Source of the DNA: Ignavibacteriales bacterium
GTDB lineage: Bacteria; Bacteroidota; Ignavibacteria; Ignavibacteriales; Ignavibacteriaceae
Assembly (NCBI GenBank): GCA_016714125.1
Contig: JADJNX010000003.1
Coordinates: 461,985 to 525,984, forward strand
Direction: 5' to 3'
DNA length: 64,000 nt
Below the pieces are notes generated by a model. It searched no databases. It was not told where the DNA came from and worked only from the letters and a program-made list of their open reading frames with translations. This document shows positions 53,805 through 62,956 of this stretch, in pieces. The position numbers and the translations under genes are program-made. Within the stretch, counting starts at the first letter, position 1; each line of letters begins with the position of its first letter.

Positions 53805-54839
53805 TCAAATAGGGCGTTTAAATTTTTTCAACTCCTTTTTCATTGTTTCGAGAGGGATTTCATTATAGTATCTATCGGTAGTGTTTCGGTGTTCGTGCCC
53901 TACTAACTCTCGCACGATAGAAGCATCCATGTTATACTCTGATCTTGCGAGTGAAATAAATGTTTTTCTGAATGTTCGAGCAGAATACCCTTTACTCGTG
54001 AATTCGATTTTCTTGAAAAATCTTGTTACCGCTTTACCAAGATAATTATATTCTGACCAAGGTAAGAGTTTTCCTTCACTATTATCTCCAATTGCGACTT
54101 TCAGTAAGGTGACAAGATCCTCATGAAAAGCTATTACCCTAAATTTATCTCTTTTTGAGAGTAGTACCTCAGACTATTTTCTCCAATGTTAATGTCCTCA
54201 ACATTAATATTATATAAGTCCGATGGCCTTAAGCCTGTATAGAACGCCAAATAAATCAATATTTTTAATCCATCTCTTTCTTCCTCAACCATATTGAAGA
54301 GTGTTATTATATCTTTTTTCTCAAAAACTACTTTAGGACAGACTTCGGGTTTTGTCATGACTTCGCGATTGATGGTAAATGTCTGACAATAATCGTATTC
54401 AAATAGAAAATTTAGAAAATGACGACACTGTTTCCCCAATGTGTGGATTGTGTTTTTCTTATATTCGTACTTTTTGATTTTGTTGAGCCATCTCTCAACT
54501 TCGATCTTGTTTATATTTGAACATGCCATCTCCTTATCAAAATGTTTGGTAAATTCCTGAAAATACCAGTTATATTCCCAAATCGTCTTCTTGTTTTTAT
54601 ATTGATTATTCTCTAAGAAGTGACCGAAAGCATCCTGAAGAGTTTTTGCTTTATGCCGACCTTTCTATTCTTGTTTTTAGATTCATCCAGTTTTAATTGG
54701 AGTCGTTTCGCAATATCTTTGGCAATCTTTTGATTTTTGTGATTGTTTTCTAATCCTGTTGACTTGCTGTTACTCCTTTTGGCACCCGGATCATAATATT
54801 GATATAGATTATGTTGTTACGAACTCTCAAACTTGCCAT
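53805..54839 (-). CDS. int: Tyrosine recombinase (integrase), several frame changes
   Basis: About 345 residues when frames are joined. N-terminus MASLRVRNNIIYIN followed, after a one-base loss, by YDPGAKRSNSKSTGL; SAM-like arm domain with KTIWEYNWYFQEFTKHF; catalytic domain with Arg I in AFYTGLRPSDLYNI, the box II segment ARTFRKTFISLA (Lys-bearing variant of HxxR), His/Trp site in LVGHEHRNTTDRYY with the nucleophile Tyr in RYY, and a basic end KKFKRPI. Frame changes lie at about 54795, 54665 and 54135. It ends facing tRNA-Val, the normal arrangement for an element integrated in a tRNA gene. Confidence 0.9.
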
Positions 54840-54926
54840 TTTTACTTACCTCCCTAAAGCATTTGAGATGAATTCGTTGGCATTAAACTTCGAACTTTCA
54901 TTTCTTCGAGGGAAAAGGGAATTCGT

Positions 54927-55157
54927 CTATCTCTCTTGGAGTGAAATTTGTAGATGTGGACTCAGTTTTTCGAATGTCAAGTTTCTTTCTTTAAAACCAT
55001 CCAATTCGGATGTAGGAATTTTCTTTCTTTTACCTATCGCGATATACCCAATCTTCCCCTCCTCTATCAGTTTATACATAGTGTCCTTGCCTAAATGCAA
55101 GACTTTCGCAGCTCTGGAGACTGCTAATAATTGTTTTTCATTTGTGATATTTTCCAT
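54927..55157 (-). CDS. Helix-turn-helix excisionase-like protein
   Basis: A 76-residue DNA-binding protein of the excisionase/MerR-like HTH_17 type: LLAVSRAAKVLHLGKDTMYKLIEEGKIGYIAIGKRKKIP (in parts), with the wing strand IAIGKRKKIPTSEL. The position next to the integrase and on the same strand supports a recombination directionality factor. It could also be a repressor. Divergent from the primase gene. Confidence 0.8.
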   Translation of the reverse strand: MENITNEKQLLAVSRAAKVLHLGKDTMYKLIEEGKIGYIAIGKRKKIPTSELDGFKERNLTFEKLSPHLQISLQER

Positions 55158-55481
55158 TTTGTTTTACTTGATTATAATTTCGACTTTTGTCGATTTTAAT
55201 AGACTCTCGTTTTTGAGAGTTATGAATTGGTATTACTTTTCTTATACCGAATTCTTCTCCGAATTTTTTTCGGAACGTCTATATATATTATACTGTACAT
55301 CTGCCTAAAAGTCAATAGCCAATTCAAATTATTTTTTACCGCAAAAGTTTTAAAATATTTTTTTTCAACTCCAGTTGACTTATTGGAATATTTGGCATAT
55401 ATTTAATCATACAGTTTGGAATAGGTTTTTCAAACTGTAAAACCCCTAAAAGGGAATTATTTACAAAATCAATATTTTAAA
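55158..55481. other. Divergent control region of the mobile element
   Basis: About 324 nt between the excisionase-like and primase genes, very AT-rich. It contains inverted repeats ACTCTC-gttttt-GAGAGT (about 55203-55220), CCGAATT repeats near 55245-55275, and ACAGTTTG-N12-CAAACTGT (55411-55438) just before the primase leader. Operators for a repressor are plausible; no gene is seen. Confidence 0.5.
55411..55473 (+). promoter_or_regulatory. Leader motif shared with a second gene of the element
   Basis: Contains GGTTTTTCA, AAAACCCC, a small inverted repeat CCCT-aaa-AGGG and GGGAATTAT before ATG 55482. The same blocks in the same order occur at 58569-58620 upstream of another gene, with a different but still paired stem. 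Confidence 0.55.
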
Positions 55482-57245
55482 ATGAATAACACAAGGAAAA
55501 AAATTTCTTTTGCACCATCAGTCAAGAATGATATAGAAGAAAAAGAGCTTGGCGATGTATTAAGTGCAATCAAAACAAGCGAAAATCTCAAAAATCTAAT
55601 TAATGAACTTCGGTCAATTAAAGATGAGAGTACTCAAAAAGAATTCAAAAGCAACAGACTTCCCGTCTCTTTGACCTTGATCATCTAAATGATGTTCAAG
55701 AAATAAAATCCGAATCATAGCAAATAGCAGGACAGCTTTCTGCTTTATCTCACCCAGAGGCAATGGTCTTAAATTTGCCTTCAAACTTGATAAACCCGTA
55801 AACTCAGACGCTGAATTTAGGAAAGTCTACACCTATTACTCGAATCTCATCGAGAGCGGTTATGGAATTCAACCTGATCCTCACTGTGCAAATTCCCAAC
55901 AACCATGTTTTTAAGCTATGATTCAGACTTGTGTTAGAATGATTCATGTGAAGCGGTATCGATTGAGGTTGAGAACACAAATCAAACAGCATTTAACTTT
56001 AAGGAGATCGCTCAACAATCATCATCGAATGTTACAACAGAGCAATTGGAGCAAATATCTGAGTTTCTCTCGGGTAGGATTACAAACTACAAGGATTGGC
56101 TCGATGTTGGTATGGCACTCTCAACTCTTAGTGAGAATGGAAGGAAGTACTTTGTAAAGATTTCTCAAAGTAAGAAATACAACGATTCCGAACAAGAAAT
56201 CAATAAGAAGTATTCAGAATTACTCAAATCTGCCAGAGGCCAGATCACTATTGCAACTCTGTTCCATGTTGCAAAGAAATACGGATATAAACCTCAAGCA
56301 CCGAAAAACCCCGGTAAATGATCAGCTGGAAACGTTAAAAGAGTTGGAAGAGAGATTTCAATTCGATCTGCAAAGAGACCCCAATAAACTAATAGGTTAT
56401 GATCTTAATAAGTTTCCTAAAATTGCAAACAACTTTGATGGAATCCAACCGGGCTTCTACATCATTGCTGCTGATGCAAACGTTGGAAAACAGCCCTACT
56501 GGCAAACTTGTGCCTCGATTTGCTGGAAACAAATCCTGATGTTAAAGTTCTTTACTTTTCACTGGATGATTCCCTCATTGAAACATCATACAGGTTTCTT
56601 GGCATCCGAGCCGATCTTCCCATCAACACGATTAAGGCTCCTTTAAGAGATCCTGCGAACATGCCTTTGGTGCAGCATGCACACAGTGAGTACTTGAAAT
56701 TGCTAAAGAGTAACAGATTCATGATCTACGATTTGAGAACACTTGATAAAGCTGACAGGATTGAGGAGATAGTAAAAACAGAGAATAACCAGAAACTTGT
56801 CGTATTTCTAGATGCAATATTCAATATTCCTACTACAAACTCTGGTGATATTAGAGTTGCCAATATGGAAAGAGCTCAGTATCTGAAAAGTATAGTTGAT
56901 AAATATCGCATTCCTCTTATCGTTACCTCTGAGTTGAGGAAGAAACCCGTTGAGGCCTCTCAAAACAAAAAACCGGGCATGCATGATATTATGGAAACCG
57001 GGAAGTACGCCTACAATGCGAATGCAATATTGATGCTGAGTATGAAGAACGCAGAAAACAAACTTCCTGTCAGTGAACTGAAGGTTGAATTTGTAAAGAA
57101 TAAGTTTTCCTCATTCAAAGGGGAGATTACTCTCTTCTTTACTCGGGATAAAGGTATTATTTCAGAAGTTCCAACGATGTTTCAAACGAGTAATTCGCCG
57201 GCAGTAGCTTCATCAACGATTGATCAAACTGAGGTGATGGACTAA
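55482..57245 (+). CDS. Primase-helicase of the mobile element, several frame changes
   Basis: Composite protein of roughly 590 residues. N-terminal BT4734/VirE-N-like domain: KLKxNRLP-type segment (KEFKSNRLP), LFDLDHLND, PRGNGLKFAFKLDKPVN and ESGYGIQPDPHC are found in successive frames. A PriCT_2 domain follows (LSGRITNYKDWLDVGMALSTL, in parts). A DnaB-like RecA domain has IIAADANVGKTALLANL (Walker A, across a frame change at about 56497), LYFSLDDSLIETSYR and KLVVFLDAIFNIP (Walker B). The helicase frame has no ATG of its own near 56322, which favours one fused gene; one A fewer at 56309 gives APKTPVNDQLETL. Stop overlaps the next ATG. Confidence 0.75.
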
Positions 57246-58199
57246 TGAAGGGAAAGATTGTAAAAATAGATTATCAGACAGTTACACAAATGCAACCCAT
57301 TTTTCAGCATAAAAACATATTTGCTGATCTCAATAATTTACCGGAGAAACAGTCAATAATTCAAAATGCCGAAATTCAGACGGGTAGAGAATTGACAGCT
57401 GGAAAAAGAGAAATCCTGCAAAACACAGGACTTTATAAAACTGATACAATGATCGTTAAAGATTACGGCACACATTTAATTACTCTTCATCTGGGTTCGT
57501 TTTGTGGGAAAGGCAGATGAAGAGATTTTCCGCATTGCAAGTGGCTTTGACCTTTATCTTCTTGCTTCTAAAATATTCATGATAATTCTTGGTAAGGCAT
57601 ATTCTGATAGAAAATGGACTGATTTGAGGTTGAGTAAAAGGAAATCATTGAAATCCTTGGTTTTAAAAGCAGTGATAAATATCTCTATGAGAGGATTAAA
57701 AAGGTCTTTGAAGCTTTTATCACTGTGATTATGTAATTTTGAATCAAACAAGAAAAACCTTCTCTCGATTAACGCTCAAACAATGGGAAGATTCTTATAC
57801 AACTTGTCATTCGAATATCACGACATAGTTGTTTCTGTAAATCAGCTTTTTATAGGGTGTGTTGCAAAAATGTTGAGTGGACAAATAGAAAAAGATGAAA
57901 TCAAAACTGAATTGAACAGAGGCTACATCAACTATCCGATGGATTATATCACTTATTCCAGCAAACATGAAAAGATTGATTTTGATTTGGGGAATTATTT
58001 AATATCTGAAACTGGTAACGCCAAGTTAAATGTGAAATTGAAAAGTTCTAAATCAAAAGTTATTGCTCAAAAATGTTCAACACTCTGTGATATTGCAAAT
58101 ATTACCTCAATGAGGCCGGATAAAAAAATAAGCCGACTCATATTGGCTATTGAAAATTGTGATTTGATTGAAAAAGTTACTCCCGATCTCAAAACTTGA
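57245..58199 (+). CDS. Putative replication protein of the element, frame changes
   Basis: A run of overlapping frames that reads as one protein of about 315 residues: KGKIVKIDYQTVTQMQPIF, LTAGKREILQNTGLY, GKADEEIFRIASGFDLYL, EIIEILGFKSSDKYLYERIKKVFEAFI and LSINAQTMGRFLYNLSFEYHDIVV (in parts), ending IENCDLIEKVTPDLKT. The middle helical part ending in YERIKKVFEAF looks like a winged-helix region. No family is recognised with certainty. It starts at ATG 57245 overlapping the helicase stop, and ends just before three tandem 21-bp repeats, the usual place of an iteron-binding Rep protein; the function is thus inferred from position. Confidence 0.45.
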
Positions 58200-58277
58200 A
58201 AACAGAAGTCCAGTGAAGATGCTCTTGAAACTGTTATGCATATTCAAGTCAAGAGGGTTACTGATGATTTCAAATGT

Positions 58278-58340
58278 AAAAAGTACGCTTCAGGGGACAA
58301 AAGGTACGCATCGGCGGACAAAAAGTACGCTTCAGGGGAC
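58278..58340. repeat. Three tandem 21-bp repeats (iteron-like)
   Basis: Units at 58278-58298, 58299-58319 and 58320-58340. Units 1 and 3 are identical (AAAAAGTACGCTTCAGGGGAC); unit 2 differs at four places. The spacing of 21 bp puts all copies on one face of the helix, as in plasmid iterons. All three reading frames are open through them, so they might alternatively encode a short repeat tail. Confidence 0.75.
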
Positions 58341-58403
58341 ATGGGACTCTTAAAATGTTGCGAATTTGATTCAAAAAGCGAACATTTTGAGGTCAAAAAA
58401 CCA

Positions 58404-58431
58404 CTTATATATATTTATATATATATAAATA
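58404..58431. other. AT-only tract, possible DNA-unwinding element
   Basis: A tract of 27 A/T bases with alternating TA steps starts 63 nt after the last 21-bp repeat. AT-rich tracts beside iterons are typical opening sites of theta-type origins. Confidence 0.5.
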
Positions 58432-58433
58432 CA

Positions 58434-58484
58434 GAAACCCCTTCGCAGAAGCTTCGGGGTTTCTTACTCGGGGACTTTCCCGAG
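58434..58484. other. Two successive hairpins next to the putative origin
   Basis: GAAACCCC / GGGGTTTC with an inner GAAGCTTC palindrome (58434-58463), then CTCGGG-gacttt-CCCGAG (58467-58484). Neither is followed by a T run, so they are more likely origin or transfer structures than terminators. Confidence 0.45.
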
Positions 58485-58568
58485 ACATTCATAACAAATC
58501 AAATACTAAAATGAACAAATTAGAATTACAAAAAAATCATTAAAAAATATCCGAACCTTACAATGCAT

Positions 58569-58620
58569 GGTTTTTCAGATAATTTAAAACCCCATGAATG
58601 GGAATTATGGTAACATCAAT
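58569..58620 (+). promoter_or_regulatory. Leader motif, second copy
   Basis: GGTTTTTCA, AAAACCCC, inverted repeat CCCAT-ga-ATGGG, GGGAATTAT and ATCAAT in the same order as at 55424-55473. The stem differs in sequence between the two copies yet pairs in both. Confidence 0.55.
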
Positions 58621-58635
58621 TCACAGCAAAGTCCA

Positions 58636-58884
58636 ATGACTTTAAGTTTACTCGACAAGGTAAATTTATGTGAGAATTGGTTGCTGAAACAAAATTACAC
58701 AAAAACACTTGTGACAAATGGAAGGCCAACAACTTATCAATTAAAACACAATGTTGAGAGAGAAAACAACACATATATTCAGGCCGGATGTATGATTGCA
58801 GCAGTTCTGTATCTGGGGCTTGATTACAAAAGAAAGCCTTTTACTCCGGATATTTGGATCCCGGTTAGTAAAAAGATAGTTTAA
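58636..58884 (+). CDS. Small protein of unknown function in the mobile element
   Basis: An 82-residue protein beginning MTLSLLDKVNLCENWLL. I start at ATG 58636; the frame is open 14 codons further, into the conserved leader motif. It is basic in the middle (KHNVERENN) and has a hydrophobic stretch CMIAAVLYLGLDY. No domain recognised. It carries the same leader motif as the primase gene, which suggests common control, and is followed by a terminator. Confidence 0.55.
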   Translation: MTLSLLDKVNLCENWLLKQNYTKTLVTNGRPTTYQLKHNVERENNTYIQAGCMIAAVLYLGLDYKRKPFTPDIWIPVSKKIV

Positions 58885-58893
58885 CAAACTGTT

Positions 58894-58926
58894 AGGGCTG
58901 AGATATTGATATTTTAGCCCTTTTTT
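58894..58926 (+). terminator. Rho-independent terminator
   Basis: AGGGCT / AGCCC stem with a loop of about 16 nt followed by TTTTTT, 10 nt after the preceding stop. Confidence 0.75.
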
Positions 58927-58929
58927 ATT

Positions 58930-59645
58930 AAATTGAGGTACAGTGGGGGTGGTGAGTTAAGTATCCTGAAAGAGTGGGTGCCAATTCGTAACCAAGGAAC
59001 AAATAAATAACAAGAAGCCCCACTGACCTACCTTACTCCCTTCGCAAGCATTCGAATTTCATCTACATAACATGCCACAAAGCAGATTGAAACATACTCA
59101 AATCCTTCAAAACAAGTTAAAAAGAAAGAAACTAGACTGAAACTAACATGTTAAGAATGTGGTTGTTTCTTAACCAAGCACACACAAAAACTGCTGACAA
59201 CTTTGGAAACTTCCGTAACTACCCACCTTGGGGTACCACCCAAGTAAAACAAACTCAGCAGACACCACCCATATCTTTTAAACCTACCCCTTCGATCTTT
59301 TTTTCATTTTTTCAGGGAGAATAAGGTGAAAGCAAATACAATATGCTTTCAAGACATTTTTGCAACAACGACTACCAATTTGAAATCTACTCCTTTGCTG
59401 TCTCTTTCATAGGTAGAATCTTAAACTAATGGCGAAAAGGTGCTCAAACTATTTTTAATATTTAGAATGAATTTGTTAAATTTTGGTAAGATTTTATCGA
59501 AAGTAATGTTGAATGGAATTATTTGGCTATTTTATCCTTACTGTAGTGGTCTACTACTACCCTAATAAAATTTTTCTCCAGCCTAAACAAAAACTCATCT
59601 ACTTCTAGTCATACCAAATTTCAGTCAGTTAGTTTGAACAAAATT
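58930..59645. other. Long non-coding stretch before the PRTase cluster
   Basis: About 715 nt without a supportable gene. It contains a hairpin CTTGGG-gtacca-CCCAAG at 59226-59243 inside a segment (about 59184-59308) that recurs imperfectly at about 63170-63262 on the far side of the accessory cluster. Base composition is patchy, with several CCACCC and GGGTGG strings that differ from the coding regions. Confidence 0.5.
59184..59308. repeat. Imperfect flanking repeat, left copy
   Basis: Shares in order ACAAC, TTCC, TACCC, TGGGG, ACC, TAAAA and ACCTACCCC plus TCTTTTT with 63170-63262. The copies flank the PRTase-DprA-HAD cluster in direct orientation. Confidence 0.4.
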
Positions 59646-59648
59646 ATG

Positions 59649-60141
59649 ATGGATATTATCATCTTTACAAATACTATCCAAGCAGACTAAATTTAAATGA
59701 TGACATCAGTAAACGGATACTGAGATTGAAAGATGGAAATGCTGTAGAAATTGACTACTTTGCCCGGCAACTCGTCAATGTCATCCACGATAATCAAGAC
59801 TATGTTTTAATGTGTGTTCCTCCATCGAAAAGCAATAAACACAATACTCCAATGGCGAGAACGATCAAAAGAATGGTAGAACTCAATCCAAGGCTAAGGG
59901 ATTACAGTCATTATTTATATAGGGCTTATGATGTAGAATCGAATCATTCAGGTGGTGATCGCTCAATATCCAAACACCTAAATTCAATAGGAATGTATGC
60001 AGATACACTCCCCCCCATTAAGATAATATTGCTAGATGATATTATAACTACTGGTAATTCCATGGAAGCGTGTGATATGATTTGAAAAGGAATTATAGAG
60101 TTTCAATAAAGGTTGGCTTGGCTAAGACAAGTTACAGCTAA
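59649..60141 (+). CDS. Phosphoribosyltransferase-fold protein 1 of the accessory cluster, frame changes
   Basis: About 165 residues. Opening YYHLYKYYPSRLNLNDDISKRIL, then EIDYFARQLVNVI, a CVPPSKSNK loop and the PRPP-binding signature KIILLDDIITTGNS (DDIITTG at 60035-60055), the hallmark of type I phosphoribosyltransferases including ComF. After EACD the frame shifts; the alternative frame gives LKRNYRVSIKVGLAKTSYS with stop 60139-60141. The exact start is uncertain: ATG 59649 is one base out of frame with the clear coding part. RBS-spaced 14 nt before the DprA-like gene. Shares the IDYF and PSS-like signatures with the two later cluster PRTases. Confidence 0.75.
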
Positions 60142-60155
60142 CAGAAAGGAAAACT

Positions 60156-61216
60156 ATGCTAAATGAAATTCAGATATTGGCACTTCTAAACATGCCAGGC
60201 ATCGGCAAGAAAACAGTGCTGAAACTGATAAAAGGATTTTCTAATGTCGCTTCAGATCAAGATTTATTCGATGAACTAGAGAACATCGGGAAATTAAAAT
60301 TTCTAACATTCAGTTCATTATTAAGATATCTAGAAGAAGCCAATGATAAGATTGAGTTGATGAAAAGAGAGGAAGTTAATATTGTTGGATTCTCAAATAC
60401 TTTGTTTCCTATACTTCTAAAAGAAAATCCCAGATGCACCACTATTACTTTATTATAAAGGAGACTTATTATCTCTGATTGATTCACCAACAGCTGCTGT
60501 GATCGGTACAAGAGAACCTACAGAGTATGGCGTACGTCTCGGAATTAGAACTGGTGAAATCCTGGCTGAAAATGGAGTTACCGTTGTAAGTGGTTTAGCC
60601 TTAGGTTGCGATAGTGCTGGACATACTGGTTCTTTGAATAAGAAAGGCAAGACTGTAGCTTTCTCGCTCATGGACTAAAGAGTATGACCCTACCTCAAAT
60701 AAAAAACTTGGCAGCTGACATACTCGCTAACAACGGTTGCTTAATAAGTGAATACGAATATGATACACAGCCGTCAAAATATTTTTTGTTGAAAGGGATA
60801 GATTACAATCCTGGGTCATCGTTAGCAACGGTAGTTATTGAGACAGATGTTAAGGGTGGTACAATGCATACAGTCAAATTCACGAAAGAACAGAATAGAT
60901 TGCTTTATTGTATAAGTCATCCATTAGACAAAATTACACAGAAGGCTTACGGAAATCAACTATTACTCGAAAAGGTGAAGCAAGAGGGCTAAGTAACAAC
61001 GATGATTTTGTGGCTTTGATAGATACCCTAAAATCACGTTTTAAAAGACAAATCTCAGAACTAATAGACAGCCAGCCTGTATCTACTGAAATTAATGAAC
61101 TGTCAATTGAACAAATGGTAGTTCGCCTAAAATTGGATAAACCAGATGAGCTTATCTCTTCTATCAAAAATGGTGTTTATAAAAATACCTGGAAAAACAT
61201 GATCCAGAAAAACTAA
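60156..61216 (+). CDS. DprA/Smf-like SLOG-fold protein, frame changes
   Basis: About 352 residues. N-terminal helix-hairpin-helix-like LLNMPGIGKKTVLKL; SLOG Rossmann core with VIGTREPTEYG, VVSGLALGCDSAGH, KTVAFLAHGL, the KRDRLQSW segment in the place of the usual RNRIIAGL, VVIETDVKGGTMHT and KEQNRLLYCI; then a helical C-terminal extension of about 100 residues (ALIDTLKSRFKRQISELID, VVRLKLDKPDELIS) that classical DprA lacks. DprA binds single-stranded DNA and loads RecA. At least five one-base changes are needed (near 60430, 60665, 60800, 60825, 60960). RBS AGAAAGGA precedes ATG 60156. Part of the five-gene cluster. Confidence 0.82.
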
Positions 61217-61287
61217 ATGGCTATATGACCCAAAAACAAAAAAATTCATAAAGGTGCAACAACTTTTAACTTGATGTTAGGAATAAA

Positions 61288-61816
61288 ATGATATATAAAA
61301 AAATTTAGTTTAGATACAGTATTAAAAGCGGGCGATTATCACCCATGGCGGGATGGGAACAACCCAAAGTTTGATGACTTTAGTGGGAAAATATTGGACA
61401 CAAAAATAAAAGAGAAGCGGGTTTTACTTTTTTTTTCTTCCGTGCATTATTAACGATTTAACTGGAAATGCCTTTACAATTTGTACCGTCCCTTCATCAA
61501 CCGCCTCCACCCAAAATGATAATGGGATTACCCAACTTGCGAGATTAGCTGCAAACAGTAAATCATTTATCACAGATGGGACCAATTGTTTGGTCAGGGT
61601 GAATACAATTCAGTCCGCCCACCAGGGGGCTCAAGAGATAAGGATTTGCATATTCAAACTATAGAAGTTCGTAATATTCATTTGATTCGTAATCAACTAA
61701 TATTGCTAATGGATGATGTAAAGACAACTGGAGCTTCGCTGTCAGCATGTAGGACGTTGTTATCACCTTATGCCAAAGCAATTCAGATATTTTTTCTTGC
61801 AGAGACTGTACATTAG
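61288..61816 (+). CDS. Phosphoribosyltransferase-fold protein 2 of the accessory cluster, frame changes
   Basis: About 175 residues. Start ATG 61288; SLDTVLKAGDYHPWRD, NPKFDDFSGKIL, then LTGNAFTICTVPSSTAS, ITQLARLAAN and the PRPP motif LILLMDDVKTTGAS (DDVKTTG at 61712-61732), then SACRTLLSPYAK. NPKFDDFS is nearly identical to protein 3, so the two are close paralogues. Frame changes occur at about 61307 (A run), 61430-61445 and 61620. The substitution of Ile by Lys in the DDxxTTG loop is seen only here and may alter the substrate. Ends 15 nt before the HAD gene. Confidence 0.75.
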
Positions 61817-61831
61817 ATAGAAAGGTAGGTT

Positions 61832-62332
61832 ATGTTAAAGTGCGTAATATTTGATCTCGATCAAACTTTGGTCGATACTAAAGCATTGAAATACATCGTA
61901 AAAATAGAGCATGGAGTTTAGTCTATCAAATGATTCCCTCAACCAAGCTTTATCCTGGTATTCAAGAGTTAATTAATAAAATAGAAAGCATTGGACTAAA
62001 GAAATGTATAGTGACTACTTCACCAAGGAGCTATGCAGAAAAGGTCGTTCAACATTACGGTTGGACATTTTGACTTACTTGTATGCTATCATGATGTTGT
62101 CAACAAGAAACCACACCCTGAATCGATGTTTAAGGTCATTGAGCATTTCAATGTTTCCGCGTCAGAATGTTTAGCATTAGGTGATAGAGCAATTGGATGT
62201 ACTTCTGCCAATGCAGCAGGTTGTGCATCTGCTGCGTGCTATTGGGGAACAGATGAACCCAACTTGCTACGAGGTTCTCAAGCTGATTTTCATTTTGAAT
62301 CACCAGACCAGATAAAAAATCATCTAAGATAG
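61832..62332 (+). CDS. HAD-superfamily hydrolase of the accessory cluster, frame changes
   Basis: About 167 residues. HAD motif I FDLDQTLVDT, motif II CIVTTSPRSYAE, motif III Lys in VNKKPHPESMF and motif IV LALGDRAIGCTSANAAG are all present, with a small cap, as in phosphoglycolate/beta-phosphoglucomutase-like phosphatases. Frame changes at about 61888 and 62073. RBS AAAGG lies before ATG 61832. Between two PRTases, it could remove phosphate from a product of their reaction, but this is inference. Confidence 0.83.
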
Positions 62333-62344
62333 GATACAAGGATT

Positions 62345-62956
62345 ATGGATGAGTTAATTTTTAGCGAGGATAGTTTCCAAAGTCTGGGGTATACAATCAA
62401 TATAAATCGGAAATAATCCAAAGTTTGACGATTTTAGCAAGAAAATTCTTAAGTATAAGAAGAAATACCTCGATGCAATTGATTATTTTCACGCTCGCTT
62501 ACTTTCAGAGATTATCCCTCCGGGGATTATTCAATTTGCATAGCACCCTCATCAAAATAAAACACCTCTAATTGATGGGAATTATGTTCATCAATGTGCA
62601 AATGCATTATTGTGTGGAAAGTTGTGTCGATCATTGAATGCTATAAATGCATCCAGTGCGTTAATCAGAATTGAAGATAGAAAGAAATCTCACTTCGGAG
62701 GCTCCCGAGATTCGAGGGACAAATGAATACTTTAAGCTTAGACTCGGATAAGTTGGTAAAGGGTAAAGATATTATCCTGTTAGATGATGTAATAACAACG
62801 GGTCATACAATCCAAAGCGTGCTATAAAACTCTTGTGCAGGGGAGTCCAAATAGAATAGCAATTGTTGTTTTAGCTCTCATACCCCACGGGCTAAAGAGA
62901 TGACTAAGGAGGAGCGGGAGAAATTTCATAAACTGTTGGATGAGTTTTTCAGTTGA
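62345..62956 (+). CDS. Phosphoribosyltransferase-fold protein 3 of the accessory cluster, frame changes
   Basis: About 200 residues. MDELIFSEDSFQSLGYT, then NPKFDDFSKKIL, AIDYFHARLLSEI, CIAPSS, NALLCGKLCRSLN, FGGSRDSRDK and the PRPP motif KDIILLDDVITTGHTIQS (DDVITTG at 62783-62803), LVQGSPNRIAIVVLAL. A first stop is at 62901-62903 (LIPHGLKR); a frame overlapping it as ATGA continues MTKEEREKFHKLLDEFFS to 62956 and may be its true C-terminus or an 18-codon separate frame. Frame changes at about 62416, 62505, 62550, 62725 and 62822. Starts 12 nt after the HAD stop. Confidence 0.75.

Noticed and set aside
58278..58340. CRISPR array
   Set aside because: Repeats are contiguous without spacers and only three units; iteron-like instead. 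No CRISPR array was seen anywhere in the window.
59649..61216. Natural-competence locus (comF-dprA)
   Set aside because: ComF-like PRTase and DprA are present, but there are three PRTases, a HAD gene and an element context, and no comEA, comEC or pilin genes nearby.
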